Shown here piece by piece: positions 1-8,301 of a stretch of 64,000 nt of DNA. Within the stretch, counting starts at the first letter, position 1. Each line of letters begins with the position of its first letter. The notes beneath the pieces were generated by a model. That model made no database searches and had not been told where the DNA came from. It saw only the letters and a list, made by a program, of their open reading frames with translations. The position numbers and the translations under genes were made by a program. Source of the stretch: Sporopachydermia quercuum (lineage: Eukaryota > Ascomycota > Sporopachydermiomycetes > Sporopachydermiales > Sporopachydermiaceae); the NCBI GenBank assembly GCA_001599295.1, contig BCGN01000003.1, positions 101,148-165,147 on the forward strand. The letters are read 5' to 3'.

Positions 1-1082
1 TGTCATGAGTGAGTTTCTTCAGTACAAGTAAGACATAGAGTATATATCTTAATAATTTTCTCATCCTATGTGCTTTTAACACCCTTATTTTCATAATCAG
101 AGTAATCGAGTTAAGCAGTAATTATTTCAAAGTAATTTATCAGAGAAAAGATTCTAAATGTCACAATAGTCTTAGTATTGTTCATGTGGTTATTACATTC
201 TAACATGACATATTATTTATTCTTCAATGTCAGTATGTCACATTTTATAGAGAACAAGAAAGAATATTTTCATGTCCTGTGCCCCACAAAATAAATATAA
301 AGTGCAACCCGACAAAGACACACACTATTCCATCTTCTCACTTGGAAGATTTCTACTGATATTGCTCTAACGATATTGACTACAATTGGATTAAAGAGCT
401 ATTTACCTATGTGACCAATTGTTTTAGTGGTAATAACTGAGCTCTTTCTCTATGATGGCGAGTTAATGATTTGTATCATTCCGAGAAAAAGAATCCTTTA
501 GTAAGATAATAAGGTTTCGGATATGCACCAGATTAATTAAAATTCATCGGAAGTCTGTATCTGCAAATTTAATCCTCTTTCTTCATACCAGAACACAACT
601 ACCAACTCCACAAATTGATTGGCGATATATTCACACTCAAATTGATGCCTTTCATAAGAAACTGTCAAATATTATACGCTTCAACTGTAGCGTAATTGTT
701 TATAATGCCATTCTGTTTGAACTGCTTTGCCGAATGCTACAAATGAAATCAAACCTGAACATAAAAACCCAATCCGTGAATATACTTCGTGTATACTATC
801 TGATTCTTATCCGACAAACTACCTTACCACTTGCCTTATCCGATAACCCATAGCTTCCTGTCTCTTCCGACACTTTTTTCCCTCTCAACAACCACTTTTC
901 TCTTTCACCTTATTAGCGTTCTCTTCTTCCTTGGTCATTTTACAACTACAAGTACTGGTCTCTTACCGTCCTCTCTTAAATAACACTATTTTCCATTTTC
1001 TCCCTTCATTTTTCTTTTGCTCTAAGCAATTCTATTCGTATAATCCACCAAACTGACCCTGAATCCACAAAAGAGTATTCGG
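1..1082. other. Upstream intergenic region of the CoA-transferase gene
   Basis: No coding region is supported. The stretch is AT-rich and presumably holds the promoter of the gene starting near 1083. The first 250 bases contain several TGTCA/TGACA pentamers (around 1, 160, 204, 228 and 235). Positions 807-846 hold two TTATCCGA octamers. The last 250 bases before the start are pyrimidine-rich, as is common in yeast promoters. Confidence 0.6.
807..846. promoter_or_regulatory. Two TTATCCGA octamers upstream of the CoA-transferase gene
   Basis: TTATCCGA occurs at 807-814. The near-palindrome TTATCCGATAA occurs at 836-846, about 240-360 bases before the two possible start codons. The CCG core suits a zinc-cluster (Zn2Cys6) factor. 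The same octamer recurs three times in the promoter shared by the 3-oxoacid CoA-transferase and thiolase genes. The binding factor is inferred; the Zn2Cys6 protein encoded at 8302-12006 is the obvious candidate. Confidence 0.4.
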
Positions 1083-2954
1083 ATGTGTGTCATAGGTCAT
1101 TGCAGAAACGAAAAACGCATCATATCAGACATTCAAAGTCAGACTGAAAAACACGCTTCTATCATTATGACAGTCGATTCTCCTAAATACTCACAATTAT
1201 CTGAAGCAGAACGGATCCTTGATCTCTTATTATCTAACCAGAATTTACCAATACCTTCGGAAGCTCGAGATCTCGCCAGAGATGTCCAATTCTACCTACC
1301 AGAACCTCCAGCAGGTATCAGCAACGCTTCTGTTAAGAACTCCGAAATCATAGTCCCGGTGCCTTTAAAAGAAGCCGAAGCTGTTTCCGCTTTGAAAGCC
1401 ATTGAAGGCTCTGTTGCAAACCTAATCGGGAAACTTCGGTTCGGCCCTGATTACCAATCAGATATCAAAATCGATCTTCAACATGCCCTTATGTTCCTTT
1501 TTATGGCTTATATCGCTTCCGTTAATGGTTACACGAAAGCGGATAAAGAAGAGGTCAAGAAATACCTCAAAAACACAGATTTATTATCCGCGCAAGCTAT
1601 AACATATCGTCGGATGAGTGCCAACTTATATAAAACTAAGGATAATCGGTTCTATCACATCCACGGTTCATTAGAAGCCACCACTACCCTTAACATGATC
1701 GGTTTACCGGGGTACAATGATAAATTAACCGATTATATGGATGTTGTTAATACAATTCAAGGCGCGGTTAGTAAATTTGATTGTGATGAGTTGGAAAAGC
1801 TCAATTTGAAGCATAGGCAAGCTGGTGTTGAAGCTTTAACTCCGGAAAAGTTTCGGGAAAGTGCACACGGCAAAGTTATATCCAAGGAACCTTATTGGAG
1901 TGTTGATATGCTTGAAAATGAAACTCCGCCTGTGGAATTTCCTGGAATCAACAGTATCCCGAAGACTCCTACTGGGAAGCCCCAGATTTTAGCAGGCATT
2001 AAGGTTCTTGAATTATGCCGGATAATTGCCGGTCCTACAATCGCCCGTATTTTAGCGGAATACGGAGCGGAAGTGTTGAAAATCACAGGACCCAATCTCT
2101 CGGATGTTCCGTTCTTCCAGGTCGACGGGAATATGGGAAAACATTGTGGAGAATTGGATTTGAAAACTCCCGAAGGTAAAGCGAAATTCCGAGAGCTTTT
2201 GGCTGATGCCGATGTCTTGGTCGACGGATATCGAACCGATGCGATCAAGAAATTAGGCTTCGGCCCTGAAGAGCTAGCCGAGCTAGGTAAGAAGCGTGGT
2301 AAAGGTTACGTTTACGTCTCTGAGAATTGTTTCGGATTCAAAGGAGAATGGGCTTTCCGTGCGGGTTGGCAACAAATTGCCGATTGTGTAACCGGTGTGG
2401 CTTGGCTGCAAGGTAAGGCATTTGGATTAAACGAACCNATGGTTCCTCCATTCCCAATGTCGGATTATGGAACCGGATGCATGGGAGCAATTGCGGCAAT
2501 GGTAGGATTGTATAACCGAGCTACTAAAGGTGGTTCGTATTGGGGGAAAACGTCATTGGTACAATATGATTTATTATTGTTAGACCAAGGAGAATACCCG
2601 GAAGAGGTGTGGAATAAGGTAAAAGAGCTTCACGACCCCGAGATTTTCCGACTTAGATATTATGACTCAGTTGATAAGATTTCAAGCACGTGTTTAAAAA
2701 GCATGAAGAAACTCCGACCCGATTATTTTTCAGGAGACTCTGATTTTTATGACGAGAAAGGAGAATTGGTGCCTGAGAAGACTTCAAGTAAGTTTGGAGC
2801 TGAAGGTAAGAAGTACATGGAGGAGCATTACGGGGAAGCATTTGGAGCTAATATCAAAGTTTTGAAGCCAGTGGTTGAGGCAGATAAAACATGGAATGGA
2901 TTCTTAGAGGTTAGTAGGACAAATGGCTACGATAAACCAGAATGGTTCAGATAA
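1083..2954 (+). CDS. Family III CoA-transferase (CaiB/BaiF type)
   Basis: Family III CoA-transferases move CoA between carboxylic acids; fungal members of this size are mostly uncharacterised, so the substrate is unknown. The 623-residue product has a canonical N-terminal-type CaiB segment at about 303-490: the opening LAGIKVLELCRIIAGP with AEYGAEVLKI, then ADADVLVDGYRTDAIKKLGFGPEEL, then FPMSDYGTG with a GAIAA stretch. Unusually, a segment resembling the C-terminal half of the family (about 85-285, with FYHIHGSLEAT and RQAGVEALTPEKF) precedes it. The first ATG (1083) gives a 28-residue leader without homology. The second ATG at 1167 (MTVDSPKYSQ) is an equally likely or better start. One N lies in the coding sequence. 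It is convergent with the SCOT-type gene and has two TTATCCGA sites upstream. The C-terminus (WFR) is not a peroxisomal signal. Confidence 0.85.
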   Translation: MCVIGHCRNEKRIISDIQSQTEKHASIIMTVDSPKYSQLSEAERILDLLLSNQNLPIPSEARDLARDVQFYLPEPPAGISNASVKNSEIIVPVPLKEAEAVSALKAIEGSVANLIGKLRFGPDYQSDIKIDLQHALMFLFMAYIASVNGYTKADKEEVKKYLKNTDLLSAQAITYRRMSANLYKTKDNRFYHIHGSLEATTTLNMIGLPGYNDKLTDYMDVVNTIQGAVSKFDCDELEKLNLKHRQAGVEALTPEKFRESAHGKVISKEPYWSVDMLENETPPVEFPGINSIPKTPTGKPQILAGIKVLELCRIIAGPTIARILAEYGAEVLKITGPNLSDVPFFQVDGNMGKHCGELDLKTPEGKAKFRELLADADVLVDGYRTDAIKKLGFGPEELAELGKKRGKGYVYVSENCFGFKGEWAFRAGWQQIADCVTGVAWLQGKAFGLNEXMVPPFPMSDYGTGCMGAIAAMVGLYNRATKGGSYWGKTSLVQYDLLLLDQGEYPEEVWNKVKELHDPEIFRLRYYDSVDKISSTCLKSMKKLRPDYFSGDSDFYDEKGELVPEKTSSKFGAEGKKYMEEHYGEAFGANIKVLKPVVEADKTWNGFLEVSRTNGYDKPEWFR

Positions 2955-3358
2955 AAGAGAGGAGATAATAACGGAGATTTGAAGGAAGTAAGCATGGATC
3001 TTATTTCGATCGGAAGTGACAAGAGCAGAATGAAACGGAATTCCAAGGTTTATGAATTAGATTTCAGTTCAATTTTTGCATGGATTTTATAAACAACAAA
3101 CTAACTTGAAATATATATTATCTATTTGTTCATATACATTTCAATTCTGAATGTATCTTATGCTAGCTTATTATCGTATTATATCATTAATGATTTTTAT
3201 GGATTGAACTATGATTTTCTCGCTTACCATACAATAACCTTATTTATAGTTTATAATTTACAAACTTTATTTATCAATCTCNGTATTAAGCAAAGTTTAT
3301 ATAAATCTAAACCGACAAACTTTAAGTTATGCTATTTTTTTCTTCTATTTTCCTGTCC
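2955..3358. other. Convergent intergenic spacer
   Basis: About 400 AT-rich bases lie between the 3' ends of the family III CoA-transferase (+) and the 3-oxoacid CoA-transferase (-). They presumably hold both transcript ends. I see no gene here. Confidence 0.6.
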
Positions 3359-4924
3359 CTAAATGTCATAAGGCTTTAGATTATCTGATACAACAAAATC
3401 AGCTTCAGTCTTAGCTTTAACTTCTTCAACGCTTGTTGATGGATCAATCTCAATCAATGTTAATCCGTTTTCAAAATCCACGTCAAATACTGCTAAATCA
3501 GTGATAATTCTTGATACACATTGCTTTCCTGTTAATGGGAATGAACATTGCTTAAGAATCTTTGGATTGCCCTTCTTATCAGTATGATCCATCACAATAA
3601 CAACTCTCATCTTTGTAGGATTTGAAACTAGATCCATAGCTCCTCCCATACCTTTAACTTTACCTGGTAATGCCCAGTTGGCTAAATCACCATATTGAGA
3701 AACTTGCATTGCTCCAAGTATTGTTAAATCAATTCTACCAGATCTGATCATTGCAAATGATTCTTCTGAACCGAAAACTGAACCATTCTTGTTCAAAGTG
3801 ACGGTTTCCTTACCCGCATTAATCAAATCAGGATCTTCTTCGCCTGGTTTAGGATATGGTCCCATACCTAGAATACCGTTTTCTGATTGTAAGGTGATTT
3901 CCATACTTGATGGTAAGAAGCCGGGAGCTAAAGTAGGCATACCGATACCTAGATTGGCATATCCGCCATCTTTGAACTCTTTTGCTGCTCTTCTCACAAT
4001 TCTTTCTCTTCTTAAATCAGATTCTGACTTAGATTTGGATTCACCAGTAGCTGCGGTTTCGGCCTTGTGATCTTCCGGAGCGGAGTTCTTGACAATCTCA
4101 ATATTCTTTGGCGTAGTTGATTGAACAACACCAGTAACATAAATTCCAGGCAAATGAACATCTTCAGGTGGAATTTCACCTTGTTCAACAATATTCTCGG
4201 CTTCCACAATTGTTATTTTGCCGGCTCTACCCATAGCAGAGTTGAAGTTTCGGGAGGACCCTCTAAACCAACAGTTACCAAAAGTGTCAGCTTTATAAGC
4301 TTTAACAAATGCAACATCACCAACGATTGCTTCTTCTAATAAAAACTTTCTACCATTAAATTCTCGTACTTCTCTTGGTTTGCTATGCTTAATTACTTTG
4401 CCTTCGGAATCATATTTAACAGGTAATTGTCCTTCTTCTAACCAAGTACCAACACCAGTAGGGGTATAGAAAGCAGGCACACCAGCACCAGCAGCTCTGA
4501 TTCTTTCAGCAATTGTTCCTTGTGGAGTTAATTCCAATTCGATTTTACCTTGTAGATAGCACTGTTCGAACACTTTGTTCATTCCGATATATGAAGCAAT
4601 CATCTTGGTGATTTGACCAGTTTTTAACAGCTTACTTAGGCCAGAATCAGCAGTGCCAGCATTATTTGAAACAGCGCAAATATTGTGAACTTTCCCTTGT
4701 CTTTCTAATTCATTGATTAGAGTATCTGGGACACCAGATAAACCAAATCCACCAGACAATAATGTTATATCCTTTTGTGGCACTTTTGCAAGGGCTTCTT
4801 CCACTGTCATTACTTTTGATCTAGCAGCAGAAGCAATTGATACTGAAAAGGCTCTAACCACAATTCTTGCAGTTGTTTTTGATATCCCAACGGGGATCAC
4901 CCGAGGATTCACCGAGAAAATCAT
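3359..4924 (-). CDS. OSC1: Mitochondrial 3-oxoacid CoA-transferase (SCOT / 3-oxoadipate CoA-transferase)
   Basis: Transfers CoA from succinyl-CoA to a 3-oxoacid, acetoacetate or 3-oxoadipate. The 521-residue product has the A-then-B subunit fusion of eukaryotic SCOT. The A half holds LLSGGFGLSGVPDTLI, an acidic/Ser linker follows at about 282-305, and the B half starts at GGYANLGIGMPTLAP. The catalytic glutamate is in SENGILGMGPYP (Glu348 from this start). I chose the ATG at 4924 because the reading frame upstream of it lacks an ATG. It gives MIFSVNPRVIP, followed by a basic, Ser/Ala-rich stretch to about residue 38 that looks like a mitochondrial presequence. It is divergent from the thiolase gene and shares a promoter region holding three TCGGATAA octamers. 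Sequence alone cannot separate acetoacetate from 3-oxoadipate specificity; the symbol (Candida parapsilosis OSC1) reflects the context and is tentative. Confidence 0.9.
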   Translation of the reverse strand: MIFSVNPRVIPVGISKTTARIVVRAFSVSIASAARSKVMTVEEALAKVPQKDITLLSGGFGLSGVPDTLINELERQGKVHNICAVSNNAGTADSGLSKLLKTGQITKMIASYIGMNKVFEQCYLQGKIELELTPQGTIAERIRAAGAGVPAFYTPTGVGTWLEEGQLPVKYDSEGKVIKHSKPREVREFNGRKFLLEEAIVGDVAFVKAYKADTFGNCWFRGSSRNFNSAMGRAGKITIVEAENIVEQGEIPPEDVHLPGIYVTGVVQSTTPKNIEIVKNSAPEDHKAETAATGESKSKSESDLRRERIVRRAAKEFKDGGYANLGIGMPTLAPGFLPSSMEITLQSENGILGMGPYPKPGEEDPDLINAGKETVTLNKNGSVFGSEESFAMIRSGRIDLTILGAMQVSQYGDLANWALPGKVKGMGGAMDLVSNPTKMRVVIVMDHTDKKGNPKILKQCSFPLTGKQCVSRIITDLAVFDVDFENGLTLIEIDPSTSVEEVKAKTEADFVVSDNLKPYDI

Positions 4925-6511
4925 TTTTCTTCTGCTGATATCCAAATGATCTGTTAGATAGTAACGGTATCGGGAGATAAGCGAACTATGAATAGAGTGA
5001 ACTAACTATAAGACAAGAAAGAAGAATATAAGTTAAGTTATAAGGTAAATAGTGAATAGTATAGATGTAAGAAGGATATGAGGAAGAAATAAGTATGAAA
5101 AATAAGTAGTAAGGAAAAAAGAAGGAGGGAAGAAAAAGAGAGTATGAATAGCAAGTAAGTATCAATTCCCCGGATTTTGAAACTTTTCACTATAAAATGC
5201 GGTCCGAAGAATCCCAATAAAGGTAGAATAAGGCCCCCTATTTTGGATGATTATTCCGAGTTTTTCCTACTAAATAGGAACTATCAACCACAATGCTGTT
5301 AATGATGGAAAAAAAGATAGGATCAGTAGCCATAATATGGTAAACAAGTGGAAAATCTGTTATACTTATCCGATGAAAGCTGTCGGATAACTGATACACC
5401 GGAAAATGGTGGTGTCGGATAAGTGTGGGGATGCACATGAGATGAAAAAAGGAAATGTGGAGTAGAGTTTAATTAGTGGGAATTACTTTAATAAGTAGTC
5501 ATTAGTATGGAAATGGCTAAGTGTTTGATTGTTAATGCAAATCTTAAATGTAAACGTTAACGTTGATCTGGCTGGAAGTCTGTCTCTCGGTAAAACCAAA
5601 AGCTAATAATCGAATTTACTACGTAGATAATTAGGAAGTAATTCATGGATTGATCCGTAAGTTTGGAGATAATTGATTCAAACATAGCTGTTTGAGATGC
5701 TTTTCAATCTCATAGTAAAACCTTCGTTTTTTATGGTTATTCCTTGATTCACGTTCAAATTCACTCTGCATCACTTATTTGGCTCAGCCTTATCGGATAT
5801 GTGTATCGGAAGCGTGCCAACAGGTTACATTGTAGCAGCCAATCCCATCGAAAGCTTTCACGACATACAGTACTACGCTTTCAATCTATTCTATAGAATA
5901 AATTGCTGTTTATAACTAATAATATATTAAATTAATCATTTTGATCTCCAATCAACAGTGGAATGGTATAGTATACTAATTCAGCCACACTATTTATATA
6001 CTCCACACGCTGAAAATCCCCACACTACATATTAAAGTTCAGTAACCCTTCATAATAGGTAACTACCACCTCAAACAGAAAATACTTTCCTATTCAAGTA
6101 CCAATCGGAAATACCCATTGCCGATAACACTTCCGATCTTGATTTGATCTCTCTTCTCCTTTAATTGCTTCCGTTTCGTTCCGTTATATTAATTTGGTTC
6201 CTTATTTAATTTTTCAGTTATTCTTTATACTGTTTGTTTAAAACTGGTTCTTCCTCCTGTTTTAATCCGCAGATTTCTTCCTTCTTGACATTTGTCAATT
6301 ATAATTCGATTCTTCAGTTTCATATTATGTTTTTGTATCCTGCATCACGTGAACTCCAGTTATCCGTCACATTCACATTTTTCAACCGAATTCCCATAAT
6401 TGTCCATTTGATCCGATTTGATCCGATTCAGAGCTGAATTTACATCCGAAATTTTACAACCATCTACATAAGCATCCGACTTTGAGTCAGTAAAAAAATC
6501 TAACATTAAAA
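4925..6511. other. Divergent promoter region between SCOT-type and thiolase genes
   Basis: Nearly 1.6 kb with no credible coding sequence. A purine-rich AAG/GAA tract (about 5000-5150) adjoins the SCOT start. The three TCGGATAA octamers lie at 5366-5422. A TATCGGATAT lies near 5791, CGG-N12-CCG at 6106-6123, and CACGTG at 6346-6351. The arrangement fits co-regulation of the two genes. Confidence 0.6.
5366..5422. promoter_or_regulatory. Inverted pair plus third copy of TCGGATAA
   Basis: TTATCCGA (5366-5373) and TCGGATAA (5383-5390) form a perfect inverted repeat with a 9-nt spacer, so the core triplets read CCG-N11-CGG. A third TCGGATAA lies at 5415-5422. Spaced CCG/CGG triplets are the classical target of dimeric zinc-cluster activators. 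The sites are about 440-500 bases from the SCOT-type start and 1.1 kb from the thiolase start. Regulation by the neighbouring Zn2Cys6 protein is inferred. Confidence 0.5.
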
Positions 6512-7756
6512 ATGTCCGGCCTACAAAAAATCCTTAAAAAATCCGCTTCCGACGTGGTGATCCTTTCCGCCCTCAGAACTCCAATCACCAAAGCAAAGAA
6601 AGGTGGCTTGGCAAACATGTACCCCGAGGAATTGGTCCACACAGTTCTCAAAGCCACACTTGATAAAACGGGAATCAAACCTAGTGAAGTAAACGAAGTA
6701 ATGGTTGGCGCAGTTCTTCAAAAACTATGTGGACATAAAGTATCAGCAACAGCCGTAAAGCATTCGGGATTCCCTATTTCGACCACTGTTTCTCAGATCA
6801 ACCGTCAATGTTCTTCTTCCGCTCAAGCTGTGGCGTCATTAGCCGGGGCTATGGCTTTAGGTTCTGTGAGAACGGGAATTGCCGTTGGTGTTGAGTCCAT
6901 GACTATGGATTATTTCCCACATCGAGGTATTCCTGAAAGGATGTCACCCGCTTTAAAGAATTCGCCAATTGATGATGCTCGAAACGTTGTTATGCCTATG
7001 GGTATTACATCCGAGAATGTGGCCGAGAAGTTTGGAATCACCCGAGCTCAGCAAGACGAATTCGCCTACAATTCCCATTTGAAGGCCGCCAAATCCCGGT
7101 CCTCTGGGCATTTCGCTAAAGAAATCGTCCCAGTAAACGCCCGATATTTCGACGACATCGGAGAAACAAACGCTGAAACTTCTGACAAGGAATCAATTGA
7201 GAAGTTCCGAGAAATCGCCGAAGATGACGGAATAAGACCTACAATTTCTATAGAAAAACTCTCTTCTCTGTCCGGGGCTTTCAAAGAAAACGGAACCACA
7301 ACAGCAGGTAACTCTTCTCAAGTCTCCGACGGTGCCGCTGCTGTTTTAGTCACTACCCGGGAAAACGCCGAAAGCCTCGGAATCGTCCCAATCGGGAAAT
7401 TCGTCGGATATCAAGTTTCTGGAGTTCCTTCTGATTTGATGGGAATTGCTCCTTCTGTCGCTATCCCTGATTTACTTCAAAGATTCAATCTGTCCACTTC
7501 CGATGTTGATATTTGGGAGTTAAATGAAGCCTTTGCTTCCCAATCTGTTTATTGTATTAATAAATTAGGCCTCCCACTAGAAAAAGTAAATCCTTTCGGT
7601 GGCGCAATTGCCATTGGTCATCCTTTGGGCGCCACAGGTGCCAGATGTATAGCTACATTGATGAATGGNTTAGAAGCTACTGGGGGCAAAGTTGGTGTTG
7701 TGTCTATGTGTGCATCTACGGGACAGGGATTTGCTGGGTTATTTGTGAGAGAATAA
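6512..7756 (+). CDS. FOX3: 3-ketoacyl-CoA thiolase (POT1/FOX3 family; candidate 3-oxoadipyl-CoA thiolase)
   Basis: Thiolases cleave a 3-ketoacyl-CoA to acetyl-CoA and a shortened acyl-CoA. The 414-residue product shows all active-site blocks: nucleophilic Cys100 in NRQCSSS, the NEAFA motif, His370 in GHPLGATG and Cys400 in CASTGQG. The GTTTAGNSSQVSDGAA block is also typical. It aligns along its length with S. cerevisiae Pot1, but the N-terminus is short (MSGLQKILKKSASDVV) and lacks a recognisable PTS2. The C-terminus (FVRE) is not PTS1, so peroxisomal targeting is doubtful. One N falls in the coding sequence. Its neighbours point to a joint pathway with the 3-oxoacid CoA-transferase, as for OSC1/FOX3 of the Candida 3-oxoadipate pathway. 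A general beta-oxidation thiolase remains possible. Confidence 0.88.
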   Translation: MSGLQKILKKSASDVVILSALRTPITKAKKGGLANMYPEELVHTVLKATLDKTGIKPSEVNEVMVGAVLQKLCGHKVSATAVKHSGFPISTTVSQINRQCSSSAQAVASLAGAMALGSVRTGIAVGVESMTMDYFPHRGIPERMSPALKNSPIDDARNVVMPMGITSENVAEKFGITRAQQDEFAYNSHLKAAKSRSSGHFAKEIVPVNARYFDDIGETNAETSDKESIEKFREIAEDDGIRPTISIEKLSSLSGAFKENGTTTAGNSSQVSDGAAAVLVTTRENAESLGIVPIGKFVGYQVSGVPSDLMGIAPSVAIPDLLQRFNLSTSDVDIWELNEAFASQSVYCINKLGLPLEKVNPFGGAIAIGHPLGATGARCIATLMNXLEATGGKVGVVSMCASTGQGFAGLFVRE

Positions 7757-8301
7757 GAATGTGGTAATTAGTGAGCTGGATACAATTGGAGTTTGGTGTT
7801 GGAGTTCCATATTTTTAGATTTAATTATACCAAATCATTAATCATAAACCGCAAGCCCACAACAATAAAAATATCAATAAATTATTCATCAGCGTGTAAG
7901 CAAACATCTTTTCTCAAGTGAGCCACAATTGATACTGAAAACGCATGAAGAAGGACCTTAAAACAACCAGAAAGTAGTCGCATTTTACTGTGTTTTCATT
8001 TCGCTATAATTTTTTATTTCTTTTATGTTTTATTTTTTGATTTGCTGGTTGAAGGGCTCTAGATTGGTTACTAAAAAGCTGTATGTTGCCTACTATTTGT
8101 TCTCTAAATAGTTATTAGCGATTGGGTATATGATTTCCGGTATTTGCTTGACTANCTTCCAACTATTATTTCCAGTATGTACATTATAGTTTCCGATATT
8201 TATCCTCTTGCTATTTTATGCTATTATAGGGCAATACGTTCCGTTATGATCTCCGTTATTTATGCAAATACCCCACGTACCCCATATCCTCCTCATTTCC
8301 G
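7757..8301. other. Convergent intergenic spacer
   Basis: About 545 AT-rich bases lie between the 3' ends of the thiolase (+) and the zinc-cluster gene (-). I see no gene or structured element. Two N bases fall around 8154 and 8307. Confidence 0.5.
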
